From contig NC_134833.1 in assembly GCF_004210375.1 (NCBI RefSeq), positions 17,849,396 through 17,913,395 of the forward strand: a stretch of 64,000 nucleotides of DNA. Direction: 5' to 3'. The notes beneath the pieces are model-generated. The model did not search any database, had not been told where the DNA came from, and saw nothing but the letters and a program-made list of their open reading frames with translations. The stretch is from Tachypleus tridentatus. Its lineage: Eukaryota; Arthropoda; Merostomata; Xiphosura; Limulidae. Made by a program: the position numbers and the translations under genes. Below, in pieces: positions 24,443 to 36,600 of this stretch (positions are counted from its first letter, which is position 1; each line of letters starts with the position of its first letter).

Positions 24443-24608
24443 TCATCTTGAATGACGATAAAATGACGCAACTGTTGCGTCTTCATGTTTCATTGTAATC
24501 AGTACATCTCGAAACTTGTCCAAAACTGCTACAAGTTGGGATCGTCTAACGTTCTCGTAATACATAATTTCTTCCAAGTGGTGTTTACCAGTAAAGTATG
24601 GACGTAAC
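24443..24608 (-). CDS. NPRL3: NPRL3 coding exon 13 (terminal)
   Basis: Encodes [36 protein letters not shown] and [14 protein letters not shown] followed by TGA. This is the conserved C-terminal block of NPRL3. The acceptor is TTTTTCCAG. Confidence 0.95.
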
Positions 24609-27600
24609 CTGGAAAAACAGGGAGTTAATAAACAGAATTACAACATTTAAACTTGTTTATATTGTTAACGAAGTAAATTGTACAAAAGAATTAAAAATTT
24701 GAAAGAGGTTTTTTTTTAAATTTCAGAAGTTTCCATTGGTAAAACAGAGAAAAAGGTTTGTCACAATGTTTGATTAGGCTTATTGTGTTGTTTTTTTTTT
24801 TATAGCAAAGCCACATTGGACTGTGTGCTGAGTCCACCGAGAGGAATCAAACCCCTGATTTTAGTGCTGTAAATCCGTAGACTTACCACTGTACCACCGT
24901 GGACGACTAGGGTTAACTACCATAGTTTAACTGTATATACAATAAAGCATTTATCAGTTAACTGTCAAATGTATATTACTATAAAAACAAACTTTAAGGC
25001 CTCAGTAAGAAAGATTTGTATTAAAGAGGCAGTAATTAAAATAGGCTATAAATCAGTACCTTAAAAACTTAAATATATTTGAAACTAAACTGATAAATAC
25101 ATTATTATGTATATAATTGCTGAATCATACACTTTATAGGTAATTATTGTTATGGGTACAAACAATTTTTTCCTTTTAAAGTAACATCTGTTAGACTGTT
25201 CTTGTACGTCATTAGATGAAATGTGACAAAACAAACCAAATGGTTTACTTTGTAGCTCTGACAAAATCGTGGCTGTAACACAGAGGAATGCTACCATTCT
25301 ATAAACACTTTTAGCTGTTGTTTATAGCTCTAAAACCTCTATCTACAGTTTCATATGCAGTCTGTATATGAGAATTAAAGGAACAATTTAGTTCCATATC
25401 CATGAGCCTACAGAGTCATAAGTACATGGTCTTAATAACAACTAACATGATAATTCACTGGTGTTCATCTATCCAATAATAACTTCAATTCCAACTTAGT
25501 TTTCTATAACTTGCAAAAACATATTTGATTTCTCTTGTCTGGATTTGTATCAGTTAGATAACACTAGCACACAAAACAGAAAACCCTCTGATGCAAACTG
25601 TCTTCTGCATATTCTCCTGCTTGTACTTCCAGTTTAACTCCAATGTATTAAAAAATGCTTTCAAGATAGGGTTTAATATTCTTTGAAAGCATTTATAAAA
25701 ATTTCATCAAAATACTGAATTTTAAAGAAACTGTTCCAATAAAAGTTTTACTCATTGTTGACAAGATCATTTTCATGGAACTTTCCAAGTTTGGTCTTTC
25801 TTTCAGAAATGTCATCTCCAGAAAGACTGTAAAGAGACTTAAGTTCAGGTCAATAATAAACTCATTCCTGAACACAAAATTGCATCTCAAATTTTGTTAG
25901 AATATAATACAGACAATAAGTTTTGTAAAAGAATTTTTTACACAAATCTACTGTCACTTTGAAAAAAACAACTTTTGAAATATGAATACCTAACAAATAA
26001 CTTCAAGTCGTCTGTGTTGCTCGCTGCTGGAACTTTCATGATGGCTTCTCTTTCTGATGGAGAAAGTTCTGCCAGTAACTCTGCATTACTGGGATCTCGA
26101 GATGACAAATCTTCCTCAGATCCACTCTTAGAAGAGGATCCAGACAGGGCTGAATGAATAGGACTCCCACCCAGGGATTCTTCACTATGAACTTACAGTT
26201 CAACACAACATTATTATAATACTAGACTAACAACTGAATCACCAACAGAATACAGAAACATATGACAAAGGTACTTATTTAGTTTGCTATCTACACATGT
26301 ATCAGTAATAAATTTGCTGATAAAGAATGAATTACTATCAATCGAGTCTGTTAGAATACAATTGACAGTTATTTTAAATTGCTTGAGAAACTAATTTAAC
26401 ACCACTCTATTAGTATGCTAACAATGTTATTCTGGAACTGTTAGAATGATTGATTAAGCTGATTTATATGAAAACTATGTGGAAGAAGCTAATACTACCA
26501 TCAAGGTTATTGAATATTGAACATACTTTTTAATGATACTGCATTCTATATTACCAAATTTAGAGATTAGAATACTATTGCTTTAATATTGTAGTATTTA
26601 CAAATGAATAACAAATAAACACAAAGCATTCAGTGATGTCGAGAAAACCCACTTGTAGAGAAATATATATGTAAAAACGGCTCGTTTGGGTTAAAAAAAT
26701 ATTTTACATAGAAATGCAAAATATTTTATCAACCCAAACGAGCCGTTTTTGCACGTATATAAACCCAAAGCATTATTACTGTGTTTTTTACCACATTAAA
26801 TACCAATCTAACAATTATTCTGAGCCCAAAGTGCATTTATGAATTATACTGAACATAAAGAATAAAAATACTTTATAAAGTATGTTTGTTATATTAATTA
26901 CTTAATTTCCAACCATCTATTCTTCCAATTCTTTTACTAACACTTCAAGTAAGTAATATCCAACTCATGTTTTTCTTAATTTAGATTAAGTATAATTCAT
27001 AAATGCAACGTACATTCAGAGTTATCAGGAATGTTAGATTAGTATTTACTGTGGGTAAAAAGAAAACTGAGAAATAGGGCCATGGGTTTATGATTAAATA
27101 TAAATGTTTTTGTAACATTTGGAAAGAAAAATCAATTGTATAACACCAAACACTTGGATTAACTTTAAAAAATATGAACCAACTTGTATCTTTATTTATG
27201 AGAACTAAAAGAAATATTTTTTGTCTTAAAGAAAATAAGAAAAAGAATGAAAGTGAAAATATGATTTAAACAAGAGAAAAAAATTTTCAATCGAGCAATT
27301 GTTGAAACAGCAATTTTGAGTTAGGTTTAAACACCCAGTTGTAAAACAGAGGAAACAAATGTATCTCAGGAATGGCTGGTTAGGTTCAAAATCTCAGTAG
27401 TAAAACAGAGGAAACAAGTGTATCTCAGAATGGCTGGTATGGTATAAACAATTTTACTAAGAAAGCAATGAACAATGTTCTGACCTTCTTAGGTCATCTT
27501 CAGGTTAACAAAGAAATAGTTAAAAAATTATTGTTGTTAGACAATGTCTTAGGGACAACAGTATAAAAGGGTACCAGATTGTAGGGGGCGTTGCAGTTAG

Positions 27601-30600
27601 ATGTTAGGTTATTAATTAGTATAGGTATAAAGGTGTTCCTTTATATAGGTTTAATTTTGGTTTTAGTTGCTGTATAAGTAGGGCTCCTTTGATTTTGCAT
27701 TTGTTTCCCTACTTAGTATTTGTGTATTTTCTATGGTTATGTTTGTTTGCTTTGTAGTGTTCAAAAACATGTGAGGGTATTTTTTTGTGTTCTTTGAATC
27801 TGGTTTCCATATTTCTGCTTGTTTCTCCAATATAGAAGTTGTGGCAGTTGTTGTATTGTATTTTATAAATTATGTTGGTGTTGCATTTGTCATTGTAGTT
27901 TTTACAAAATATGGACTTTAGTTTCGTACCTGGTTTTTGAATAAATTTGGTATTTACTGGAATATTGTGTTTTTGTTATAATTGTTTTTCAAAATGTTTG
28001 TTATTTTTGTGCTAATGTCAGGAACAGATGTATACAGCAGTATAAGGTTTTGTAGTATCTTAGGATTTATTGTTGTTTGTTTGTTGTTGGTCTAGGTGTG
28101 TGCACATAGTTTTTTCAACAGTTTTTGTAGTTTGTTGACGAAGTGTTGTTTTATTTTCTTAATTTAATTGTCAGTTTTATCGGGTGAGCATAGTTTTCTG
28201 GCTGTATTTATCTGGTTTCTCAATATGTTGAGTTTTTGTTTCGTCTCTTGTGTCGAGTCCCAGGGAATATATAGTCCAGTATGAGTGATTTTTCTGTAGA
28301 TTTCTGTTTTGAATTGTGTATAGGTTCTAACTGCTACACCTCCTACAATCCCACACCCATTTATACTCTCACCCCTAAGACATGTGTCCGGCAACAGTCA
28401 GTTTCAAATTTTCTCTTTGTTAACCTGAAAATAATCTAGCAAGGTCGAAACATTGTCCTCTGCTTTATTAGTAAAAGTGTTAATACCAATACCAGCAGAT
28501 CCAAGATACATTTTTACTTCAAGTGGGTTTCTCGTCATCAAGAATCAAAGAGGAAGCAATTTTTTTCTTGCTTGAACCTACAAGAACTGCCATAGTCTGA
28601 CTGATTAAATCCCTGAACACCAGAAAGGGCTTCATCTGTAGATGGACGACGGTTATCTTGTTGATGTATGTTTAATAACAATGGAGGTTGTGAAGTTGGA
28701 ATTAGATAGACGTACATGTGCAGCTGCATCAGTAACCGATGTTGTAACATCCACACTATCATCTGGACTTGCTGAAACTGAAAAAAACAAACTAATTTCA
28801 TAAATATGTTCTTTTTCACTCACTAAAATTCATCTTCCACATTTCATAGAACTTTTATGTAAACACTTACGAGTATTAAATCCTTTGTTTTACACTATAC
28901 AATATTATTTAAATTTATCCGAGATGATAATGGTTTGTATTGTTAGGCATACAATAGACTACGTGTATTCTGCTCTAGGGAAATCTGAATCCAATTCTTA
29001 ACATTCCTTCACTTACTGCTGAACCACTGGGGGTGCAGAGACATGAGAAAGGGACTAAAGAATATACATTTCTGAAAAGTGGGAAAAAAACAAATGATGA
29101 AATAAAAATATACTTAAAATGTAATAAGTTAACTTAATTTCAGAAACATTAAGAAACTATGTCTTAAACGGACAGAAAACAAAAGTTTAAATTACAAAAA
29201 AAGAAGTAAAACAAATACCATGTACAGAGCAACTAGTCAAATTAAAAAGTATCAAAGACATTATATGCCCTTAAAGGTGCAGATATTGAGAACTGTTGTT
29301 TGTAAGACAGTTTTCTGGACATTTTCTTCAACAAGAATTCAACAGTCTTTAAAGATAAATCTACAAAGAAACCAAAAGGTACAGATATGTGTAAGAACTA
29401 CTAAAAGTGGCATGTGTATGTTGTTAACAAGTGCATAAACAGGGGTGACTTATTAAAACTGATGGGGAGGGTGGTTTAAAGTAGTTATGTTGTTAACAAG
29501 TGTGTAAACAGGGGTGATTTATTAAAACCTTTGATGGTGGAGCGAATACTCACTGTATGAACATCAGAACTAGTTTTTAGTTTTAGAAGAACTTTTAGGA
29601 AGAGTCCATCTTAGTTTCCAAATATCTAATTTTATGTCATTAGGTAGGATATGAATTTAGTGAAATACCATAACTGCCTAAAAATTGTCAAATTTTGAAA
29701 TGTTTTGCTTGTAATAAACAAAAGAACAACCTTTTATGTTTCTCTACATAAACTAAACCCATGGTTACTATTTGACACTCTCAGTTCAGTTCTACCTTAC
29801 TCAACAAAACAAATCACAAAAGGACCTATACAAAGAGCCTTGACATTCCAAGGCAAACATTTTTCTTCTTCTGATTTCTAAAGTAGAGATATACCAGTAA
29901 AACTACGTATACACATTTTAAAGTGGATGGCTGAAAAAGAAACTATCTAAAAATGGCCTACGTTCAACAATTACAATTAATAACTGAACTTAAGAAACTG
30001 TCTCCCAACAAATATTGTGACATGTAACTTGGACAAGTTGGAACCTTCATATCTGGTAGTTACCAACTGCTACCAACCTTACCCTTTAAAAGTTAATTTT
30101 ACAACTGAATACGATAACACATTATAGGAAAGTTTTAACCTTTTCCTGTGGACTGTCTAATGGATTAGCCACCTGGCTCAGGGAGGTAGGGAGAGAAAAT
30201 TCTGACATCTGAGATAAGAGTGACATTCCCATAAATTTCTCTCGAAATTTTTCCACAAGGGGAGAATTTCTAATGAAAAGAAAAAATTAATTTTAAGTGA
30301 TGTAAATATGAAATAGTTATATATATATATTGTAAAATATTTAAACTATATGAAAATATCTTTTAAAAGATATTTTAACAATTGATTACATTCTAATAAG
30401 GAAATTATATTTTATGATACAGTAACCAAAAATTCCAATACCAACAAAACATGTGAAGATCTTTATAGATTATTTTTCTTATAAATATTCAAGGTATCTT
30501 AAAAATGTAATGACAAGATAAAATATAAGCCTAATACTCACACACAGGTTGGTGCATTTGGTGAAAGGATGTAAACATTGCTTTCACAAAGAGGATAGAT

Positions 30601-33600
30601 TATTGTTGCTTTGGCCCAGTAAACTAAATGTCCCACTAACTGAAAGACCTGGAATTTTTCAAATTGAAAAAGAAATAACAAGGTTACTGAGAACTGATGG
30701 AACAACAAATATCATTTTATTTATTATTGTATTAAACATAGCTAATAAATCGTGAGCTTCAAAGGCTTAGCAAATAGTTTACCTATAATACAGAGGTTCT
30801 AGCTACCAGAAATTCAGAGTTACAAGTAACCCCAAAAAAAATAAGACTGTTTTTCATTTTACTATTTTTGGTACTACCCATGTGGTATTTGTCAGTAAAA
30901 ATCAATTTCCCAACAACTAACAGATAACCACTAATAATAGTAGATTTAATTAAGACACGAGGGAAGTGTTCTACAATTATTAACTCAAGTGACTTTCTTT
31001 AACTGTGTAATTACAAGCCTGGACAAATAGACAGAAAAATTCTTTATTGTGACAAACAGAAAACACAGTTTGCATACTTGTGTTGATAGAACCAGTCAAT
31101 TTTACTGAAGCATGTTAATCATCACAATATTTTTTTCCCTTCAGAAATGGTCTCTGTAAAACTAAAATATAATATTCATCTATTTCATTGGTCAACAATC
31201 TCTAAGGAGATCTGACCAAATAAAGCAAACATGAACTTAGCAAGTAAACTAGCTTTCTTTGTCCGGTTGACAGCATCACAGCATCATGACCATTGTCCCA
31301 TCTTTGAACATCTGTATTATTAAGAGTATGTCAACTCAACCAGCAAAGGATTCTACAGTGATTATTCTTTCAACCTGGGTGATACATGTTACTATAACAT
31401 CCTCTCAGACAGAACAGACATAAGCTATTACAGAGAACAAGGAAGCAAAGCAACTAAAACAATGCAATCTTAATGTCTTTTTAGGCCATGTTTCAAATAA
31501 AAGCATAGAAACTAAATAATGAAAAAATATCACTTCTGTATCACTAAAGCATGTAAAACACACATGATGTACCTGTATGTTACATCTGTACCCTACTGTT
31601 TATTTGTATAAGAAAAACGTTGAAACAGAACTTAAATAGGACTTCTAAGGCATTACACTAGCAATTAGATATAAATATAAAGAAATGTTTCACAAAAAAA
31701 TATACAACTACTTGATAAAAAAAAATGCATTTCAGTTGCTAGACGTGTCACAAATCAAACTTAGAAACAACGAAAGTTCTAATATTCAAGTTAAAAAAAA
31801 GTGTAAATATTTTATATTTTTATGAGCATGCTCACTTTTAAATTCAAAAGGTTATATTTTATGAAACAGTAAAATTACAAAGCCTCAAGACAAAAGAAGA
31901 AACTTATAAATCTTTAACAAAGGATTCCATACTAACCTCTATTTTTAACCAGTTTTGAGTTGGTTCATTACTAATCCTACATGCACAAGTAGCAGTCAAA
32001 TGCACATGCCACTCAACATGTTGCTATGTATTTAATGTGTTATCAACTATTTATTTTACACTGCTAATTTAGAAGCAGTTTGTAGAAAAGTAAAGAGTAG
32101 AACTGAGTAACTGTGAAGATACATTTATCAGGTCTTCTAGGTTATTCAAATACAATATTCAAACTGCACGATACACAAAAGTATCTTTATTCTTCACATA
32201 AACATTGTCTCGCCAGAATCCGAGTCAGATTGCTGTCACCAGTTCAGACATATTACAAGAACTTTTGTAAAATATTTCATTTTTGTTACAACAGACTTCT
32301 ATATTTTATTAAAAGCTTGCTATATTTTGCTGTAGATATATTTAGGAACTTTAGAATTATAATCAACACTCCTTTTCCAATACCGTGTGAGATTGGATTG
32401 TCCACATGTATATTTGTTTATGATAGTGAAAGACCTAAAGAAACCAAGTTTATATAGTCTTAAATTATTCAGAACAGATGCATTAGCTCAAGACTTTTAA
32501 TGATAACAAAACAGATCTTAAGAAACATAAGGACTCTACCTTCAGACATTGAATAGTTGGTTAAAAAAATATTTCTATTCAGGATTTTGAATATCAATGT
32601 ACCTGTGTTAGGGTTAAGTCTGTATCTGCTGATAACTGTTGCAAGCTCTTCAGCGGACTTGTAATTTGCACTAGACGCACCAGGGCCGGAGATGCGTCAT
32701 GGGGAAGAGTCATGAGTAACTCCTGAACATCTACCAACATCAACATGCCATGGTAGGGCCTGCAGAAGGAAAGAGATCTCGAGAAAGTTCATATACCAAA
32801 AATGTTAACATCAAACACCACACTGCAGTGCACGAGACAAACGTGTTAAATAAGCCAAAGATGCAACTGTGCAAAGACTGCGAGACTTCCGAGATTAACT
32901 GTCTTCACAGGTGCACATCTTTCATTTATTTATCATGTTTGCCTGACTTAACAGTGCAATTTTATTTAAGAAGATGTTACAAGAAGATGAAATTACATAA
33001 ATGTAAACATACAAAGAACATATTAACATTCACTTATGCACATTTACAGTTTCTAATATTTGTGTCAGTTAGTCCAACACGTACAGAATGCCAGTCTTTA
33101 TATGTACATAGAGAGAGTTGAATACATTGTATTAATGATTTTTAATTTCCAATTCAGTAAGTAAGGTGACAATCACAGAGATGACCAGTAAACTTTGGAC
33201 ATGATGGGCTTAGAATAGACGTTCACAATGGAAATGTTGCTGCAGGGCTACTAACAAAATTTCCAGCCACCAGTTTTGATGGCATGTACTATAACAAATC
33301 CTTCTTATATAATGTATTCACCTCTGTGGTTTACTCTCTTTTCTCTTAGATCTGACTATTGGTAAAATTATACATATTTTTCTGTGTAAAACATCAATTC
33401 ATTTAAAATATAATTCCTCAAATTTCCTAAGCAACTCTCACAAGCAGCATCATGCATGCTTACATGCTGCCAATACATCTTTAAATAATTTTATAACTGG
33501 AAGTTATTTTTATCCACAAAACCCAAAATGTCATCTCAGGAAAAAAAAAACACAAAAAAACTTAAGAGATTTACCATAAAATTCTTTAACCATTTAAATG

Positions 33601-36600
33601 AATAAAAGTAAAGGCTTAATGAAAGTTCAGTTTTGTTTTTTTTAATTGTATGTTTGACAAAACATAATTTAAAATATTTATGAAATTTAGTTGAATGGAC
33701 AGCAACTGTCTGTCATAGAAACACAAGTATAGAGAATGACAAAAGGTGGAAGACTTTGGAACATTGACCTACCCTCCATACGTAATGTGATATGATGAGT
33801 GTAGTACGTTATTACCGAATACAAGATAATTTCACCAAAATCTAAGAAATTTATTAAAGGCTTTCACTCTAATAAACTTCATTAACCCTTTTGTGACAGG
33901 TCATGGGTCAAAGGCCATGTCATTGTGTTTGTTGATTTACATTGAAATCTTCATTGAAGTACTATTTCATAAATTTGTAGGTACTTCAAACTTTATTACT
34001 AGAGTTGATTTCTTAACTTAAAAGTAAATATTAAAAGAACACACCTAAATATAGATTTTAGTGCATCGAGGTATGTTGAATGTAACACTTTAAAATTAGA
34101 TGTTTGTGATGTCAAAATACCAAGTCTATAGTTTTGTACAAATTAGGAACTCACATTAATATTAACAAGCTGAATAAAAAATATCTTTATTTTGCTGAGG
34201 TATGGCTTATGTAATGAATGAATTACAACAGCCCTATTCACATATTTCCATTTTTGTAAACAGCCCCTTGTAAACACTTATTTCAATATAAATGTGACAT
34301 GTAAATAACAATTCAACAGCTTTAAAATGTGCCCCCTAGTGGTTTTCTCAGCCATTTTAATCTGTGATAAGACTGCCATGTTCTTTCTAACCAAGATTTC
34401 AAGAAGGTAGGTTGTAACTTCATTCTGCTCAAAGTTTTAAATTTTTTAAACCTAAATACACCTTAGTTACCAAGCTTAATAAATTACATTGGAATTATAT
34501 TATATCAGTATAGTTATTTTTTTGTTTTTAAGTTATTCAACTTATACATAAAACCTAAAAACGAAAATTCATTGAGGTCCTTCAACTGCAAAATTTTAAA
34601 AGGTTTAGTCAGCTATGTCAAGCAACAACTGAGTTCAAAAGTCACAGCTATAAGAGATAATTGTTGGCTTTACTTCTTGACTTATTGTTTAATATTTTAA
34701 GAAAAAACAAGTTTAATAATTTATTTTAAATAGTAATAATCTATATACATATACAATGTATAATTGAAATGTGACTATATTACAAAATACTAGTGCATCA
34801 AAACACAGCCAAGACATGGAAGATTAAAGGTCAATTTTGTATTACTAGATATGCAACATGAGTGCTGGTGCACTGCATCAATGATATTTAATGTTAGTTA
34901 GGCATGACTGGAAGGTCAATATAATAAAAAATAAGTGTTATGAGACTTAAACTATTTAAACTAAACATTTCTATTTTTGTGTTATAATATGTAGTCATTC
35001 TAGCATGAAAAACAACATTTATTTCCTGGTTTTGTTATAATGGTTACAAGTTGGTCAAATGACAGATCCCACGTAGTTAGCGTATAGAAAATAATAAAAT
35101 ATGAAGTGTGACTGAAAACAAACATTTGAAATATATTTAGAGGTTTTAGAAATTAAACAACTAATACTTGAGATTTTTGTGTTGAAGAATAGTTTTCCTA
35201 ATCTTGACATGAAATCACTTTGCACTCAGACTAGTAATGAAACAAACGTGATATTTTTTACAAAAAATCTTTAGTAAAATATTTCATTAAACAATGTTAT
35301 TTTTGTGTCAAAAACTTGTAATCTTTATTAAAAGTCTACAAAACTTTGTGAAGCTACACATACTGTATCAAAAGTTATACTGCAAATACTTAACATGTGC
35401 AAATGTGTAGAAGAACGTGTATATTATACAGAGCCTACCACAAAAGGGTTAAAAGATAAAGACCCATCTTAAACTCTAACCCACTACAAGCAAAACCTGG
35501 ACATTTTTTTTTCAAAATTGTACTCCAAAACCATAGTTTAATACAACTATATTTGTAGACTACAATCTAATTTGAATCACCATGATGAAAGAAATAAAAT
35601 TTGTTACCCAAAGTATGTTCAATTAAAAAAACCCAACATCTAAAATTTGAATACATTTCTAATAAGGTCTCATCCAAAACCTCAAAAAACATCAAGTCAA
35701 AGATCACACTGTTATATTTTCAGATTTCTAGAAAGCTTTGCTTTAATAAAATCAATCTCTAACAAACTTACTTCAATGCTGCCAAACATGACTGAATAGC
35801 TTGTGGCTAAGGGAAAATAAATAAATCATATGAAAATAAATTTTTAATAACATGCTAAAAAAACTTCTAAAACCCAAGTTCCACCATAATATAAATTGCT
35901 CTCAAAATCTATTAGAGATTTTGCATAATATGTAAAATACATTACTGAATTTTTCAAGACTACATACCATACATTAAATTATTATACAGAAGGACGAACC
36001 ATTATAAAACTTAATTTTTTTTAATACAGCCAGATACCTTATCTTTTTTGTTTAGTCTAAATTCTACAAATGTATCTTAAAATTCACTGCAGTACTTGAT
36101 CTATAGCTATTAAATAAGTTTTAAATAAAATAATTTTATAAGTTACTGATAGCTAATATGTAAATAATGATGCTATAACTGCTCTTACAGACAAATAATA
36201 ATTACATATATCACCCAGTCCAGTATAACTGAAATCTTTCCTTTAGAAGGTATACTGGTACGAAATTATTTTGTGGGTAATTATTATATAAAAGCTCCAT
36301 TTCACTACACATATTATCTCTATGAAGTGACTATTTTAAAGACTTTGGCTGAAACTGACACAGTTTAGAAACAAACTATATCTGATAGACAAGGAAGTGG
36401 ACAGTGAAATGTTTTAATGACAAGGATATAACAAAAACAAGTCTATCACCAACCCTGTAGCCTCCTTAAAACATTGCAATTTAATTTTTGAAAAAGCACT
36501 TCTCTGCATTTTACAAAGTTCTAGCACATGCTACATGAGTGAGATCTCTTAATACGTGAAGGTACTTGTAAGTTTAATATTTAAATTTTTTAAGTTTATA

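Noticed and set aside
25975..26157. 60-residue plus-strand open frame
   Set aside because: Exact antisense of NPRL3 exon 12.
32113..32457. 114-residue plus-strand open frame
   Set aside because: Antisense within NPRL3 intron 8; no motif or homology recognised.
32750..33121. 123-residue plus-strand open frame
   Set aside because: Overlaps NPRL3 exon 8 antisense and its intron; no conserved motif.
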